Shown here: positions 33,532 to 42,488 of the stretch, piece by piece
Numbering within the stretch: position 1 is the stretch's first letter
Layout: every line of letters starts with the position of its first letter
From: Calditrichota bacterium
Lineage (GTDB): Bacteria > Calditrichota > Calditrichia > Calditrichales > J004
DNA length: 42,488 nucleotides
Assembly: GCA_024277115.1 (NCBI GenBank)
Contig: JAJRVW010000148.1
Location: forward strand, 1-42,488
Reading direction: 5' to 3'
Made by a program: the position numbers and the translations under genes
Notes under the pieces: model-generated
Databases searched by the model: none
What the model was told of the DNA's origin: nothing
The model's input: the letters and a program-made list of their open reading frames with translations, nothing else

Positions 33532-34768
33532 GATAATTAAATTCTTAATATTATGTATTGTATTTTGTACAGCAGGATATGCAGATAGCCGTACTGCAAG
33601 GGTCGGTGCTGTTTCAATGGAGAAAACACACAGGTTTAGTAAACCCCTTCAAGTAAAAATTAAAGAAGTCCTCCCACTTATCACTGAGGCCGGGGCAGAA
33701 AAGCTTGGGTTGGATTTGATAGTATTGCCAGAGTACCTGTTCAGGGGAACCTATTTTAAAAAGGGGGTTCAGGATTTAAGTAACAGTATTGTTTTAGATT
33801 CAATGAAGAAGGCTGCAAAAATAAACCAAATAAACATAATCTTCCAAATTGTAGAAAAAGAGTATGATAGTTTCTATAATTCTGTAATTGTTATTGATAG
33901 AAAAGGGAACTTTGTGGGTAAATATCGAAAAGTAAATTTGCCTCCGGAGGAGAAGTGGGCATCACCGGGAGTTTCCTTTCCTGTTTTTAACTTAGACTTT
34001 GGGAAAGTCGGCGTCTTAATATGTTGGGACTTTTGGTTTACCGAGCCTACAAAAAAACTTGTAGAAGAAGGGGCTGAATTAATCGTTGTACCTACTTGGT
34101 GTAATATAAAACAGAACTTACAAATAAATAGCGCCCAAAGCGGTGTGCCTATTGTATTCTCGGTCTTAAAAAGCAAAACCTGTACTATAAATGGTAGTGA
34201 AGATGTTTCAAGTAGTATATATGATTATCAGGGAACGCCTTCGTATCAAGATCATTTTGTTGGGGAAAATAAAATCGCAGTTGGTGAAGTAATAATTGGC
34301 AGCAATAAAAACCTTGCATTACATAAAAAAATAAAAACTTCAGCAGATACCGTGGATGGGTTTTCCTCTGAAAACTTGGTAGATGGGGTCTTTAATTCCG
34401 AAAAGGATGCTTCGCCCGGCATGCAGACAAGCTGGAAAGCTATTTCACTACCACAGTGGGTAGAAATTGACCTTGGGAAAAACATGGATATTAACCGGGT
34501 TTCGTTGGCTCTTTTTGGTGGAGAAGAGTATTCTTTCCTAATTGAGGGAAGCAGTAATTCTCTTAATTATGATATGCTTAGCGACTCATTAAGCCACTAT
34601 GAGACATTTATAGAGCATGGTATAAAAGGGGCAGAAATATATTCAACCTATATCGAGGAAAAATCAAATACTAAAGCGAAGAAATATAGGTATATAAAAA
34701 TAACCGCTAACTCTATTACAAAAAAAGAAATAATAATAAATGAAATTAAGGTATTTGGCAAACCCTAG
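33530..34768 (+). CDS. Secreted nitrilase-superfamily hydrolase fused to an F5/8C-like domain
   Basis: About 412 residues. The N-terminal signal peptide (MIIKFLILCIVFCTAGYADS) is followed by a carbon-nitrogen hydrolase domain with the full catalytic triad: E68 in LPEYLFRG, K134 in KYRKVNLPPEE and C165 in ICWDFWFTEP. The C-terminal 145 residues (from NLALHKKIKTSADT, then ENLVDGVFN, PQWVEIDLGK, and a final strand NEIKVFGK) look like a discoidin/F5/8C carbohydrate-binding domain. A longer frame opens at 33419, but the first 37 codons run through the terminator hairpin, so ATG 33530 is chosen. Members hydrolyse nitriles, amides or N-acyl groups; an extracytoplasmic one with a glycan-binding domain is unusual. 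Coding DNA is AT-rich. Confidence 0.85.
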   Translation: MIIKFLILCIVFCTAGYADSRTARVGAVSMEKTHRFSKPLQVKIKEVLPLITEAGAEKLGLDLIVLPEYLFRGTYFKKGVQDLSNSIVLDSMKKAAKINQINIIFQIVEKEYDSFYNSVIVIDRKGNFVGKYRKVNLPPEEKWASPGVSFPVFNLDFGKVGVLICWDFWFTEPTKKLVEEGAELIVVPTWCNIKQNLQINSAQSGVPIVFSVLKSKTCTINGSEDVSSSIYDYQGTPSYQDHFVGENKIAVGEVIIGSNKNLALHKKIKTSADTVDGFSSENLVDGVFNSEKDASPGMQTSWKAISLPQWVEIDLGKNMDINRVSLALFGGEEYSFLIEGSSNSLNYDMLSDSLSHYETFIEHGIKGAEIYSTYIEEKSNTKAKKYRYIKITANSITKKEIIINEIKVFGKP

Positions 34769-34793
34769 TCTACCAAAGAGGTCCTGTTATAAC

Positions 34794-36254
34794 ATGAATT
34801 TCATAATGAAATGTTTCTTATTCCCTTACTTGTTTTTAATAGTATTTTCTTGTTCAGAACATGATGATGCGGATATTTTAGCGCGCGTTGCAGATAAAGA
34901 GATTACTATGGAAGAATTTTTAAACCGGGCAGAGATGACCCCGCGTCCCTCGTATTGCAACTCTGGGCAGGAACGAGACAAAAGGATCGTTTTAAATACG
35001 CTTATAACCGAAAAATTATTTGCGTTAGAAGAAAAATCAAAGAGTAGTTTAATAAATAGTCCCCTTTTTAAGGCATTTATTCAGGGCAGGAAAGAGCAGT
35101 ATATGCGCGAGGAGTTATTAAATAGAATGGCCCTGACAGAGAAAGACCTGGACCCTGCAGAAATTGACTCCACTTTTAAGCTGGCAGGTTTTGTTTATGA
35201 TGTTGAGTTTTACAATCCACAAATGGATGATGCCATTGCTTTTGAAAAAAACATGTTGAAGAACCCGGAGTTGAAAGATAGTTTGTTTAATACCCTTAAA
35301 CCGATGACTGGATTTCCACGACATTTGCTAAAATACGATGATCCCGAGTTTCCTTCCTTGCACCATACACTTTTTTCCAAGGAATGGCGTACAGGCGATA
35401 TAATAGGGCCTGTAAGGTTGAGGGAAACAAAATATATGGTGCTAAAAATAAAAAACGTATTCTATGAACCTGTTCCTACACAAACACGGGGTTTAATGCG
35501 CCGGGTTCGTGTAAAAGAACGGCTGTTGGAAAGAGAAAACAATATACGTTGGAATAAATTCATTGCCCGGTTAATGAAGGGGAAACAAATTCAATTTGTA
35601 CCTGAAATAACAACCAAAGTGGCAGAACTGTGGGCTGAAAAGCTAAATCTGGACAAGAATATCTCACGCGATAACCATAACTCAGATAAATATTATGCAA
35701 CACTTGTACAGGATATAGATTTCGCCTCTGAAAAAACTATGTTTATAGTGGATGATGAAAGCTGGACAGTTATTGATTTTAAAAAAGCATTGTCGAAACA
35801 TCCATTGGTATTTCGTAAGCCCGACATGGGGCCTAATGAATTTATACAGCAGTTCAGGCTGGCTATTGTCGATTTAATTCAGGATCATTTTATTACCAAA
35901 GAAGCCTATCGGCAGAATATTGATAAATTGATGACCGTTCAAAGAAAAACAGCTATGTGGGAGGACTCTTATCTTGCATTGGAGCACCGCGGCAAGCTTA
36001 TCGCCAGTCAGGGTAAAAATAACACTTCGGAAAAAGGACAAAACTTTCATGAGTTGGCTGATCCGTACATCCAAAGTTTTAACAGAAAATATAAAGATAA
36101 AATTGAAATTAATATCGAGTTGTTAAAAAAATTAAAACTAACGCACACAGATATTACCACTGTGCAACAGTTTGTTCCATATAATCAAATTGTGCCGGGA
36201 TTTCCAATCCTTACAAAAGACGATAAACTTGTCTATGGCTCAGTGCTAAATTAA
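34794..36254 (+). CDS. SurA/PpiD-like lipoprotein (peptidyl-prolyl isomerase-type chaperone)
   Basis: About 486 residues with a lipoprotein signal ending in LIVFSC (Cys20). The N-terminal region (DILARVADKEITMEEFLNRAE, then VLNTLITEKLFALEEK) resembles the SurA-N chaperone module. A segment ending SKEWRTGDIIGPVRLRETKYMVLKIKNVFYEP resembles the last strands of a parvulin domain, but I do not see a complete parvulin active site. Several charged helices follow. The longer frame at 34740 overlaps the upstream stop, so ATG 34794 is chosen. It precedes a TonB-dependent receptor gene by 39 bases and may assist outer-membrane folding of that receptor and of the large secreted protein (inference). Confidence 0.7.
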   Translation: MNFIMKCFLFPYLFLIVFSCSEHDDADILARVADKEITMEEFLNRAEMTPRPSYCNSGQERDKRIVLNTLITEKLFALEEKSKSSLINSPLFKAFIQGRKEQYMREELLNRMALTEKDLDPAEIDSTFKLAGFVYDVEFYNPQMDDAIAFEKNMLKNPELKDSLFNTLKPMTGFPRHLLKYDDPEFPSLHHTLFSKEWRTGDIIGPVRLRETKYMVLKIKNVFYEPVPTQTRGLMRRVRVKERLLERENNIRWNKFIARLMKGKQIQFVPEITTKVAELWAEKLNLDKNISRDNHNSDKYYATLVQDIDFASEKTMFIVDDESWTVIDFKKALSKHPLVFRKPDMGPNEFIQQFRLAIVDLIQDHFITKEAYRQNIDKLMTVQRKTAMWEDSYLALEHRGKLIASQGKNNTSEKGQNFHELADPYIQSFNRKYKDKIEINIELLKKLKLTHTDITTVQQFVPYNQIVPGFPILTKDDKLVYGSVLN

Positions 36255-36293
36255 TAATGAATGAAGTTATTTAAATTTAAATGGAGATTAATT

Positions 36294-39200
36294 ATGAATA
36301 CAAAACCGCATTCTTTACTACTTATGGTTTTGTTTTTTTTCATATTATTTTGCCAGTTTTTGATTGCCGGAACAACAGGGAAATTGGCTGGAAGGGTTAC
36401 AGATGCAGAAAGTGGTGAGCCACTTCCCGGTGTAAATATTCTGCTTGAGGGTACCTATTTGGGAGCTTCGACAGATTTAGAAGGCGAATATTTTATAATT
36501 AATATTCCTCCGGGTACATATACTGTAAAAGCAGTATATGTGGGATATTCAGAAGAAATTATTCAAAAGATACAAATTAATGCAGACAGGACCACAAAAA
36601 TTGATTTTTTACTAAGTAGCGCACTTCTCAAAACGGATGCCATCGTGATTGTAGCTGAAAAAGAATTAATTCAAAAGGACCTGACGGGCTCTATGTCGAC
36701 TGTCAGTGCAAATGATATTGCGGAAATGCCCGTGCAAAGTATCGACGAGGTTCTAAACCTACAAGCAGGTGTTATACAAGGCGACGGTGGAATACATGTA
36801 CGTGGCGGGAGGACAGGCGAAACTTTGTATATGGTCGACGGTGTTTCAATTACAGATCTGGATGGGAGCCAGGGCATTGAAGTCGAAACAGATGCCGTGC
36901 AAGAACTACAATTGATAAGCGGTACGTTTAATGCTGAATATGGAAAGGCCATGTCTGGTATTATAAATATTATCACAAAAGAAGGAAGTAAAAATTATTC
37001 TGGTCAAATCCAGGCCCAGGCAGCTTCTTATTTGAGTGGAAGCAACACCTACAGCGTAATGAAAAGCTTTGGTCCTAAAACAGATCCGGAAACAGGCCAA
37101 ACCGCTATGGTTGCCGAATCAAACAATCCTTTAACGTCAATTCGTCCGCAATACGATGTGCGTGGTACCTTTTCAGGGCCGGTTCCTTTTTTAGGAAAAA
37201 ACCTGAACTTTTTTGTAAGCGGCCGTTACCGAAAGGATAATGGTTATATTTATGGTAGAAATCTATATACGCCTCAGGGGTTGCCCGGAGACAGTTCGCT
37301 TGTTGCTTTACGCCAAAATACAAATGTTTCCCTTCAGGCTAAAATAACATTTCGCCCGTTTTCTGGCCTTAAGATTGATTATTCTACCTTTTTCAATTCT
37401 TCGGATATCGACCATAACACAGGGGTGATCGAACGGTATGTACCTGAATCCGGCAGGCAAAGAATAAATAGGAGTATGTCACAAATTATTTCTGTAAACC
37501 ATTCATTGGCCCCCAGTACCTTTTATGAATTGAAACTGAGCAATTACTATTCGGAAAGTGAAAGTTACCTGTATTCTGATCCAACATTAACACCTAAGTA
37601 TTTTATCCGTGTTTATAAAACAGATGGCCTGGGAGGTGAAGAAATTCCTGAAGATAGATTTTATACAACAGAAGAGGAAAAGCAAGCTATTCTTTCCAAT
37701 GCAAGGGAAAATAGCTGGAGGTTTGAGTTTATTATAGACCCCTCCAGTACAACCGGCTATTTAGACCCAACTGTGAGCTCAACAAGGGTGCCATCATCTT
37801 TTCGTGACAGGTATACACCGCAAAATTATAATTATAACAGTGATAAGTTTTGGCTTGGAAAATTTGATTTAACCAGTCAGGTTTCAAACAACCATTTATT
37901 AAAAGGAGGTATTGAGGCCATTTTTCATACCATAAACCGTGAAGCGTTTACCCTAAGGCCTAAAGTAGGCGCAGATGGCAAGGATATTGTACCGTTCGAG
38001 CCGGATGTTCCTTCAACTTCTTCTATCTGGAACAATAAATTTACGCGCAGTCCCATCGAAATATCGGGTTACTTACAGGACAAAATGGAGTTCGATCAAC
38101 TTATTGTTAATATCGGCTTGAGGATAGATTATTTTGACCCTGATTATATTAAACCCGTCGATACGGCAGACCCGGATATTTACAATCCCTTTAGGCCGGA
38201 ATGGAAAGGGCCCGCTTGGGATGAAGCATACTATATTGGCCTCTCAAATGCTGATAAGAAGGCGTATGAGGCCGCAAATAGCTACACGCCGGAACAACGG
38301 CGAAAACTAATGCAAAAGAGGGTTAAGCCTAAAGTTCAATTAAGCCCGCGTATAGGTATTGCTTACCCCATAAGTGAAAAAGGTGTCATCCATTTCTCTT
38401 ATGGACATTTCTTTCAAATGCCGGAAGCCCAGTATTTATATGGCAGTGGGGGAAACACCCGTCCGGATTACAAGCTCAATGTTGGTAACCAGCTTCAAAG
38501 GTTTGGCAATGCCGATTTGAGGGCCGAACAGACAGTTCAATATGAAATTGGTTTGCAATCGCAAATAGGTCAAAGCATAGGGCTCGATGTAACTCTGTTT
38601 TATAAGGATATCCGTGACTGGATAGGTATCTCCCCTTTGTTTAATACGCGGCATGCACAGACTACAAAATATGCACAATATGAAAATAGGGACTATGCCA
38701 ATGTGAGGGGAATAACACTTGCGTTCGAAGCCCGCCCTTCCAATAATCTAACAGCAACATTAGATTATACATATCAGGTGGCGGAAGGTACATATTCCGA
38801 CCCGGGAGATGCATATAACGCTTTGGCCAATAATCAGGAACCTGCCAAAAAACTAATTTTTATGGATTATGACCGCAGGCATAGTGTTAATACAATATTT
38901 ACATATCGCTATAATGGCTGGGTTTCTTCCATAATTGGGAAATATAACAGTGGGTTCCCATATACGCCTGCCCCTTCTTTAATACAGGTCGCACAAGATA
39001 ATAAATTTAGGGGATGGCGTGAAAATATTGCGAGAAGGCCGTCAAATAGCCAGGTCGATTTACGTGTGGATAAAGTACTGTTCGAAACAGGCGCTTTTTC
39101 CCATAAACTGTTTATCCGTGTTTACAACTTATTTGACCAAAGGGGTGAACTAAATGTTTATAGTGATACAGGAACGGCCAAGTTTACCACAGCTGTTACA

Positions 39201-39305
39201 TCTTATATCCCTAACCGGATTGGTTCCCTGGAGCAATATTATCTAAACCCTAATTGGTATCAGGCGCCGAGGGAGATTCAGCTTAGCTATATTTTAAACT
39301 TTTAA
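36294..39305 (+). CDS. TonB-dependent outer-membrane receptor with carboxypeptidase-regulatory-like N-domain
   Basis: About 1003 residues from ATG 36294 (GGAG at 36283-36286); an 11-codon longer frame at 36261 is less likely. After the signal peptide (to about residue 25), residues 28-108 form a CarboxypepD-reg-like domain (GRVTDAESGEPLPGVNILLEGT), residues about 115-235 a plug domain (VLNLQAGVIQGDGGIHVRGGRTGETLYMVDGV, AEYGKAMSGIINIITKEGS), and the rest an outer-membrane barrel ending in an aromatic-terminated strand, IQLSYILNF. Such receptors import large or scarce ligands with TonB energy. There is no SusD gene beside it; the next gene encodes a large secreted protein that may be its partner. 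Confidence 0.92.
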   Translation: MNTKPHSLLLMVLFFFILFCQFLIAGTTGKLAGRVTDAESGEPLPGVNILLEGTYLGASTDLEGEYFIINIPPGTYTVKAVYVGYSEEIIQKIQINADRTTKIDFLLSSALLKTDAIVIVAEKELIQKDLTGSMSTVSANDIAEMPVQSIDEVLNLQAGVIQGDGGIHVRGGRTGETLYMVDGVSITDLDGSQGIEVETDAVQELQLISGTFNAEYGKAMSGIINIITKEGSKNYSGQIQAQAASYLSGSNTYSVMKSFGPKTDPETGQTAMVAESNNPLTSIRPQYDVRGTFSGPVPFLGKNLNFFVSGRYRKDNGYIYGRNLYTPQGLPGDSSLVALRQNTNVSLQAKITFRPFSGLKIDYSTFFNSSDIDHNTGVIERYVPESGRQRINRSMSQIISVNHSLAPSTFYELKLSNYYSESESYLYSDPTLTPKYFIRVYKTDGLGGEEIPEDRFYTTEEEKQAILSNARENSWRFEFIIDPSSTTGYLDPTVSSTRVPSSFRDRYTPQNYNYNSDKFWLGKFDLTSQVSNNHLLKGGIEAIFHTINREAFTLRPKVGADGKDIVPFEPDVPSTSSIWNNKFTRSPIEISGYLQDKMEFDQLIVNIGLRIDYFDPDYIKPVDTADPDIYNPFRPEWKGPAWDEAYYIGLSNADKKAYEAANSYTPEQRRKLMQKRVKPKVQLSPRIGIAYPISEKGVIHFSYGHFFQMPEAQYLYGSGGNTRPDYKLNVGNQLQRFGNADLRAEQTVQYEIGLQSQIGQSIGLDVTLFYKDIRDWIGISPLFNTRHAQTTKYAQYENRDYANVRGITLAFEARPSNNLTATLDYTYQVAEGTYSDPGDAYNALANNQEPAKKLIFMDYDRRHSVNTIFTYRYNGWVSSIIGKYNSGFPYTPAPSLIQVAQDNKFRGWRENIARRPSNSQVDLRVDKVLFETGAFSHKLFIRVYNLFDQRGELNVYSDTGTAKFTTAVTSYIPNRIGSLEQYYLNPNWYQAPREIQLSYILNF

Positions 39306-39321
39306 TTAAGCGGGTAAAAAA

Positions 39322-42300
39322 ATGAAAATAACTTTATTAATAATTTTTTTGATAGCAGGATTCACCTTCCCGGTAGAGGCGCAGAAGAAGGCAATAGATG
39401 AGCTCCATGGCGATATGTTTTATCACCGCAGGGGTATCCACGATGGAAATCAGATACGGACATCTTTTGGCAATGATGGCCAGATTGGCTATCGGGGAGG
39501 ACGGGCTTCTACAACGGATTTTCCAGGTGAGTGGCCGGTTAACTCAAACCGGTTATACCTGACAAAAATAGTTCTCTTGCCTATGGCCGAAATCCGTGAT
39601 GAAGATGGTATTATCCAAACCATTGTTTCTGAGTCTCACGGTGCTTCAACAACACCGGGCGCTGATCTTGGCCGGGGTGATTTGGCTGAAGATGGAAGGT
39701 GGCAAACGATAACCCCGCTTCCAGGGTTTATTAACCAAGCGCTTATGAGCCTGCCGGAAGGAGAGGCCTCGCCCGCACTGAGTAATCTTAAAAAAACCTG
39801 GCCCACCTATTGGCCTGATAAAATGAACGACCCTGACCCAGGCTGGCCGGGGGAATGGAATGGCTATTTTGGAAAGGGACAGATTAAGGCTGACCAGGAA
39901 AGTTATTGGGTTGCCGATGATTACCAAAATGATGCAGGAGATTTTGTTTATCACCCGGATTCGACGGACGTGGACCGCAGGGGAGTTGGTTTCCGAATAT
40001 ATTACCGTTATTTGCAGTGGTCCAATCCTTTGGTTGAGGATGTTTTATTTACAATCTACGATATTGAAAATATTGGCACCAAGGCATTGAACAAAGTTAA
40101 TTTTGCCATGCTTCCTGATATTGATTGCGGTCCCTTTGCCGGGCAATGGGACGGTAGCCCCGATAGAAATAATTTTGAGAAAGAGGAAGATTGGTTTTAT
40201 ATGTACGATGCAAAATGGGTCAATGAAGGTGTTGGCGTTTATTTTACCCCGATTGCTTATGCGGGATATGCCCTGTTTGAAACACCGGGCAATGAATTTG
40301 ACGGTATAGATAATGATCAGGATGGTGAGACAGGAAAAAATGCCGGCGCAACAGGGACTGGAAAAAGGATAAGCTCGGCATCAGATTTCGACCGGGGTAT
40401 TTTGAACAGCCTCGATACAATTGTTGTTGTTGATTATAAGACCTATAAGAGAAGCTTGAATACACTTGAGGGTTTAAAACTTTCCAATCCTAATATTTTC
40501 TCCGGGGATACTTTAATCATCGATTTTACAGGCCGTCTTCAAAAATTCTGGCCAGGAAAAGATTTAATCGAAATACCCTTTAATAATTTTGATTACAACC
40601 TAAATGGGCTAATCGATGAGAATAATGGGGCCGAAGTCGAGAATGGTGCATTCAGCTATATTTACGAAAATAACCTGGCAATAGATTTTTTTACCGGAGA
40701 AGGAAAAAACAACCCGATGATCGATGAGAGCCGGAAGGATGGTATAGACAATGACGCCGATTGGAATTTTCTGGATGATGTAGGCGTGGACGGTAAAGCC
40801 GGCACGGGTGATTACGGCGAAGATTCTGGTGGCCCTACAAGTAAGTATCAATGGATCGGGGATAGCCTTATAGTCCATGATGGACCAGGCGAGCCACGCA
40901 TTGACGCAACAGATATTACCGAGAGTGATATGATTGGGATGACATCCTATTTTGCCACATCAGATTGGACATCCTATCTTCTTTGGGAAGATGAAAAGTT
41001 ATGGAATGTAACAGTGCCAGGTAGAATTGAAGGCATTTCTGAGCTTAATATAGAGGTCTCATTTATGGGCTCAGGCTATTTCCCTCTGCCTCCCGGGCAA
41101 ATCGAACGTTTCTCCGGCGCACTCTTGTTTAACTATAAACTAGATGGTTTAAGGCGGACAAAAGATCATGCACAACAAGCATACGATGCCAACTATCAAT
41201 TTTATAAAGCGCCCGAGCGCCCAACCCTCAGCGCGGTGCCTGGAAACGGACATGTTAAGCTTTATTGGGACGACATAGCTGAGTTCTCGATAGACCCTTT
41301 GACCGGCGAAGATTTTGAGGGCTACCGGATTTACCGCAGTACAGGTGTAAATTTTAAAGATATGACCCAAATTACAAATGCCTTTGGCGATGAAAAATTA
41401 ATGGTGCCCCTGGTTCAGTTTGATCTTGAGAATGGTATACGGGGGCTTTCACCTGGTGTGATTGATGGAATACAATTCTACCTTGGTGATGATACCGGAC
41501 TCCAACATGAATGGATTGATACTACAGTTGTGAACGGTCAACGCTATTTTTACTATCTGGCCGCTTACGATCGTGGAGATGCCGCAAATTTGATTTCTCC
41601 GGCAGAAAATAATTACAGCATACTCATCGACAGGACTACCGGGGATGTTCAGTCGTCCAGTTCCAATATTGCTGTTGTTACGCCCAATGCGTCATCTGCG
41701 GGCTACAAAGAAGCCCCGGCAGATCTTACTTTTGAATTAGCTGAAGGTTACACAAGTGCTGTTCTTAGCATGGAGGTTTATGATTCTCCGGCAATCAGGG
41801 ATAATAATTTATATCGGGTTACTTTTGAAGACGCGGTAATACCCGTTAGTTTTGATAAGAAAAAACAGCTTGTCACCACATCCGTTACATTAGAAAATAT
41901 AACAACGGGCACCGTTTTGCTGGACAGTACAGAAAGAGGCCTTAATGATACGAAGTTTCCCGTAACTGAGGGTTTTATTCTTAATTTACAGAATCCACGT
42001 ATGGTAAAGTATGACACTTCTGCGAGCGGCTTTGAGAAGGAAGGCATATATGCCGCTGAGTTTTCAACATATTATAGCGGGACCACCGGGAGGATAACCC
42101 CAGATGACTATCGTGTAGATTTTGGTGAAGTGGGTATCGATACATCTACAGCATTTGGTACGTTCACTAAAGTGAAACCGGTAAACTTTACGATTACCAA
42201 TTTGATGAGCGGAGAAAAAATCCAGTTTGCTTTTAACGAAAAAGACCCCTTCCCGTTTGGAAATGCAGATCCCGGTAAGCTTAGCTATAACTCGGATGGC

Positions 42301-42488
42301 CGAAGGTTTAAAGATATAGTTTACTTTTTGGAAGAAGATGAGGATGGAAACCTGGTTACCACGTGGCAGCTAAAACTGGGCATTAGTACAAACGTTGCAG
42401 ATACGACAAATCCCGGCCCGGGCGATATACTTTATTTAAGAACAATAAAACCGGCTTTGTCGCGTGATGTTTTTGAGTTTACCACCAT
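39322..42488 (+). CDS. Large secreted protein with FnIII-like segment (3'-truncated by window edge)
   Basis: The frame is open from ATG 39322 to the window end, at least 1055 codons, with no internal stop. It begins with a signal peptide (MKITLLIIFLIAGFTFPVEAQ). Visible features are aromatic-rich N-terminal repeats, aspartate-rich calcium-like loops (EFDGIDNDQDGE and DGIDNDADWNFLDD), and a fibronectin-III-like segment near residue 630 (PTLSAVPGNGHVKLYWDD, FEGYRIYRS). It follows the TonB receptor by 16 bases and is probably cotranscribed. In related bacteria such proteins often end in a T9SS sorting domain; the C-terminus lies outside this window. No function is recognised; a cell-surface partner of the receptor is an inference from position. 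Confidence 0.85.
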   Translation, partial: MKITLLIIFLIAGFTFPVEAQKKAIDELHGDMFYHRRGIHDGNQIRTSFGNDGQIGYRGGRASTTDFPGEWPVNSNRLYLTKIVLLPMAEIRDEDGIIQTIVSESHGASTTPGADLGRGDLAEDGRWQTITPLPGFINQALMSLPEGEASPALSNLKKTWPTYWPDKMNDPDPGWPGEWNGYFGKGQIKADQESYWVADDYQNDAGDFVYHPDSTDVDRRGVGFRIYYRYLQWSNPLVEDVLFTIYDIENIGTKALNKVNFAMLPDIDCGPFAGQWDGSPDRNNFEKEEDWFYMYDAKWVNEGVGVYFTPIAYAGYALFETPGNEFDGIDNDQDGETGKNAGATGTGKRISSASDFDRGILNSLDTIVVVDYKTYKRSLNTLEGLKLSNPNIFSGDTLIIDFTGRLQKFWPGKDLIEIPFNNFDYNLNGLIDENNGAEVENGAFSYIYENNLAIDFFTGEGKNNPMIDESRKDGIDNDADWNFLDDVGVDGKAGTGDYGEDSGGPTSKYQWIGDSLIVHDGPGEPRIDATDITESDMIGMTSYFATSDWTSYLLWEDEKLWNVTVPGRIEGISELNIEVSFMGSGYFPLPPGQIERFSGALLFNYKLDGLRRTKDHAQQAYDANYQFYKAPERPTLSAVPGNGHVKLYWDDIAEFSIDPLTGEDFEGYRIYRSTGVNFKDMTQITNAFGDEKLMVPLVQFDLENGIRGLSPGVIDGIQFYLGDDTGLQHEWIDTTVVNGQRYFYYLAAYDRGDAANLISPAENNYSILIDRTTGDVQSSSSNIAVVTPNASSAGYKEAPADLTFELAEGYTSAVLSMEVYDSPAIRDNNLYRVTFEDAVIPVSFDKKKQLVTTSVTLENITTGTVLLDSTERGLNDTKFPVTEGFILNLQNPRMVKYDTSASGFEKEGIYAAEFSTYYSGTTGRITPDDYRVDFGEVGIDTSTAFGTFTKVKPVNFTITNLMSGEKIQFAFNEKDPFPFGNADPGKLSYNSDGRRFKDIVYFLEEDEDGNLVTTWQLKLGISTNVADTTNPGPGDILYLRTIKPALSRDVFEFTT

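Noticed and set aside
1-42488. CRISPR arrays, tRNA/rRNA genes, transposases, phage or toxin-antitoxin genes
   Set aside because: I looked for short regular repeats, cloverleaf-like sequence and the typical protein motifs and saw none.

Overview
The window looks like chromosomal DNA from a Gram-negative bacterium of the Fibrobacterota-Chlorobiota-Bacteroidota (FCB) group, most likely Calditrichota, KSB1, Marinimicrobia or a relative. This is inferred from C-terminal type IX secretion (T9SS) sorting domains with an NPFNP core in two secreted proteins, a TonB-dependent receptor with a carboxypeptidase-regulatory N-domain, lipoproteins, and a periplasmic two-component-propeller histidine kinase. 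I saw no rRNA, tRNA, CRISPR array, transposase or phage gene.

Region 1 (1-8966) is an amino-sugar/tagatose catabolic operon on the + strand. It encodes the end of a class III aminotransferase, a sodium/solute symporter, a LytTR response regulator, an AgaS-type SIS deaminase/isomerase, a KbaZ/GatZ-type protein, an EamA/DMT transporter, a PfkB sugar kinase interrupted by one in-frame stop, and a KbaY/GatY class II aldolase. Together these suggest galactosamine-6-P to tagatose-6-P to tagatose-1,6-bisP to triose phosphates. No GalNAc-6-P deacetylase is in the window.

Region 2 (9303-27105) is a glycan-degradation cluster, also on the + strand. It holds two paralogous secreted amidohydrolases, a frameshifted Gfo/Idh/MocA oxidoreductase, a BNR-propeller lipoprotein, a parallel beta-helix protein with a T9SS tag, two GH31 enzymes, a GH36-like alpha-galactosidase, a NagX/HGSNAT-like membrane acyltransferase, a GH42-like unknown hydrolase and a cytoplasmic propeller protein. 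With region 1, this suggests use of an alpha-linked galactose or (N-acetyl)galactosamine glycan. The part around 16-25.3 kb is visibly richer in G+C than its flanks.

Region 3 (27402-31379) is regulatory. A 1062-residue propeller sensor kinase on the - strand is divergent from a receiver-only response regulator. Their 417-bp intergenic region holds two pairs of direct repeats with a 20-bp period that resemble LytTR binding sites.

Region 4 (31477-42488) is an AT-rich secretion and uptake block. It encodes a T9SS-tagged protein made of two near-identical 236-residue units, a secreted nitrilase fused to an F5/8C-like domain behind a highly structured leader, a SurA-like lipoprotein, a TonB-dependent receptor, and a very large secreted protein that runs off the window end.

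The most novel-looking signals are the leader RNA at 33385-33531 (a terminator plus a long pairing that would hide the start codon), the paired direct repeats at 30717-30895, and the pairing of an HGSNAT-like acyltransferase with alpha-glycosidases beside galactosamine catabolism.
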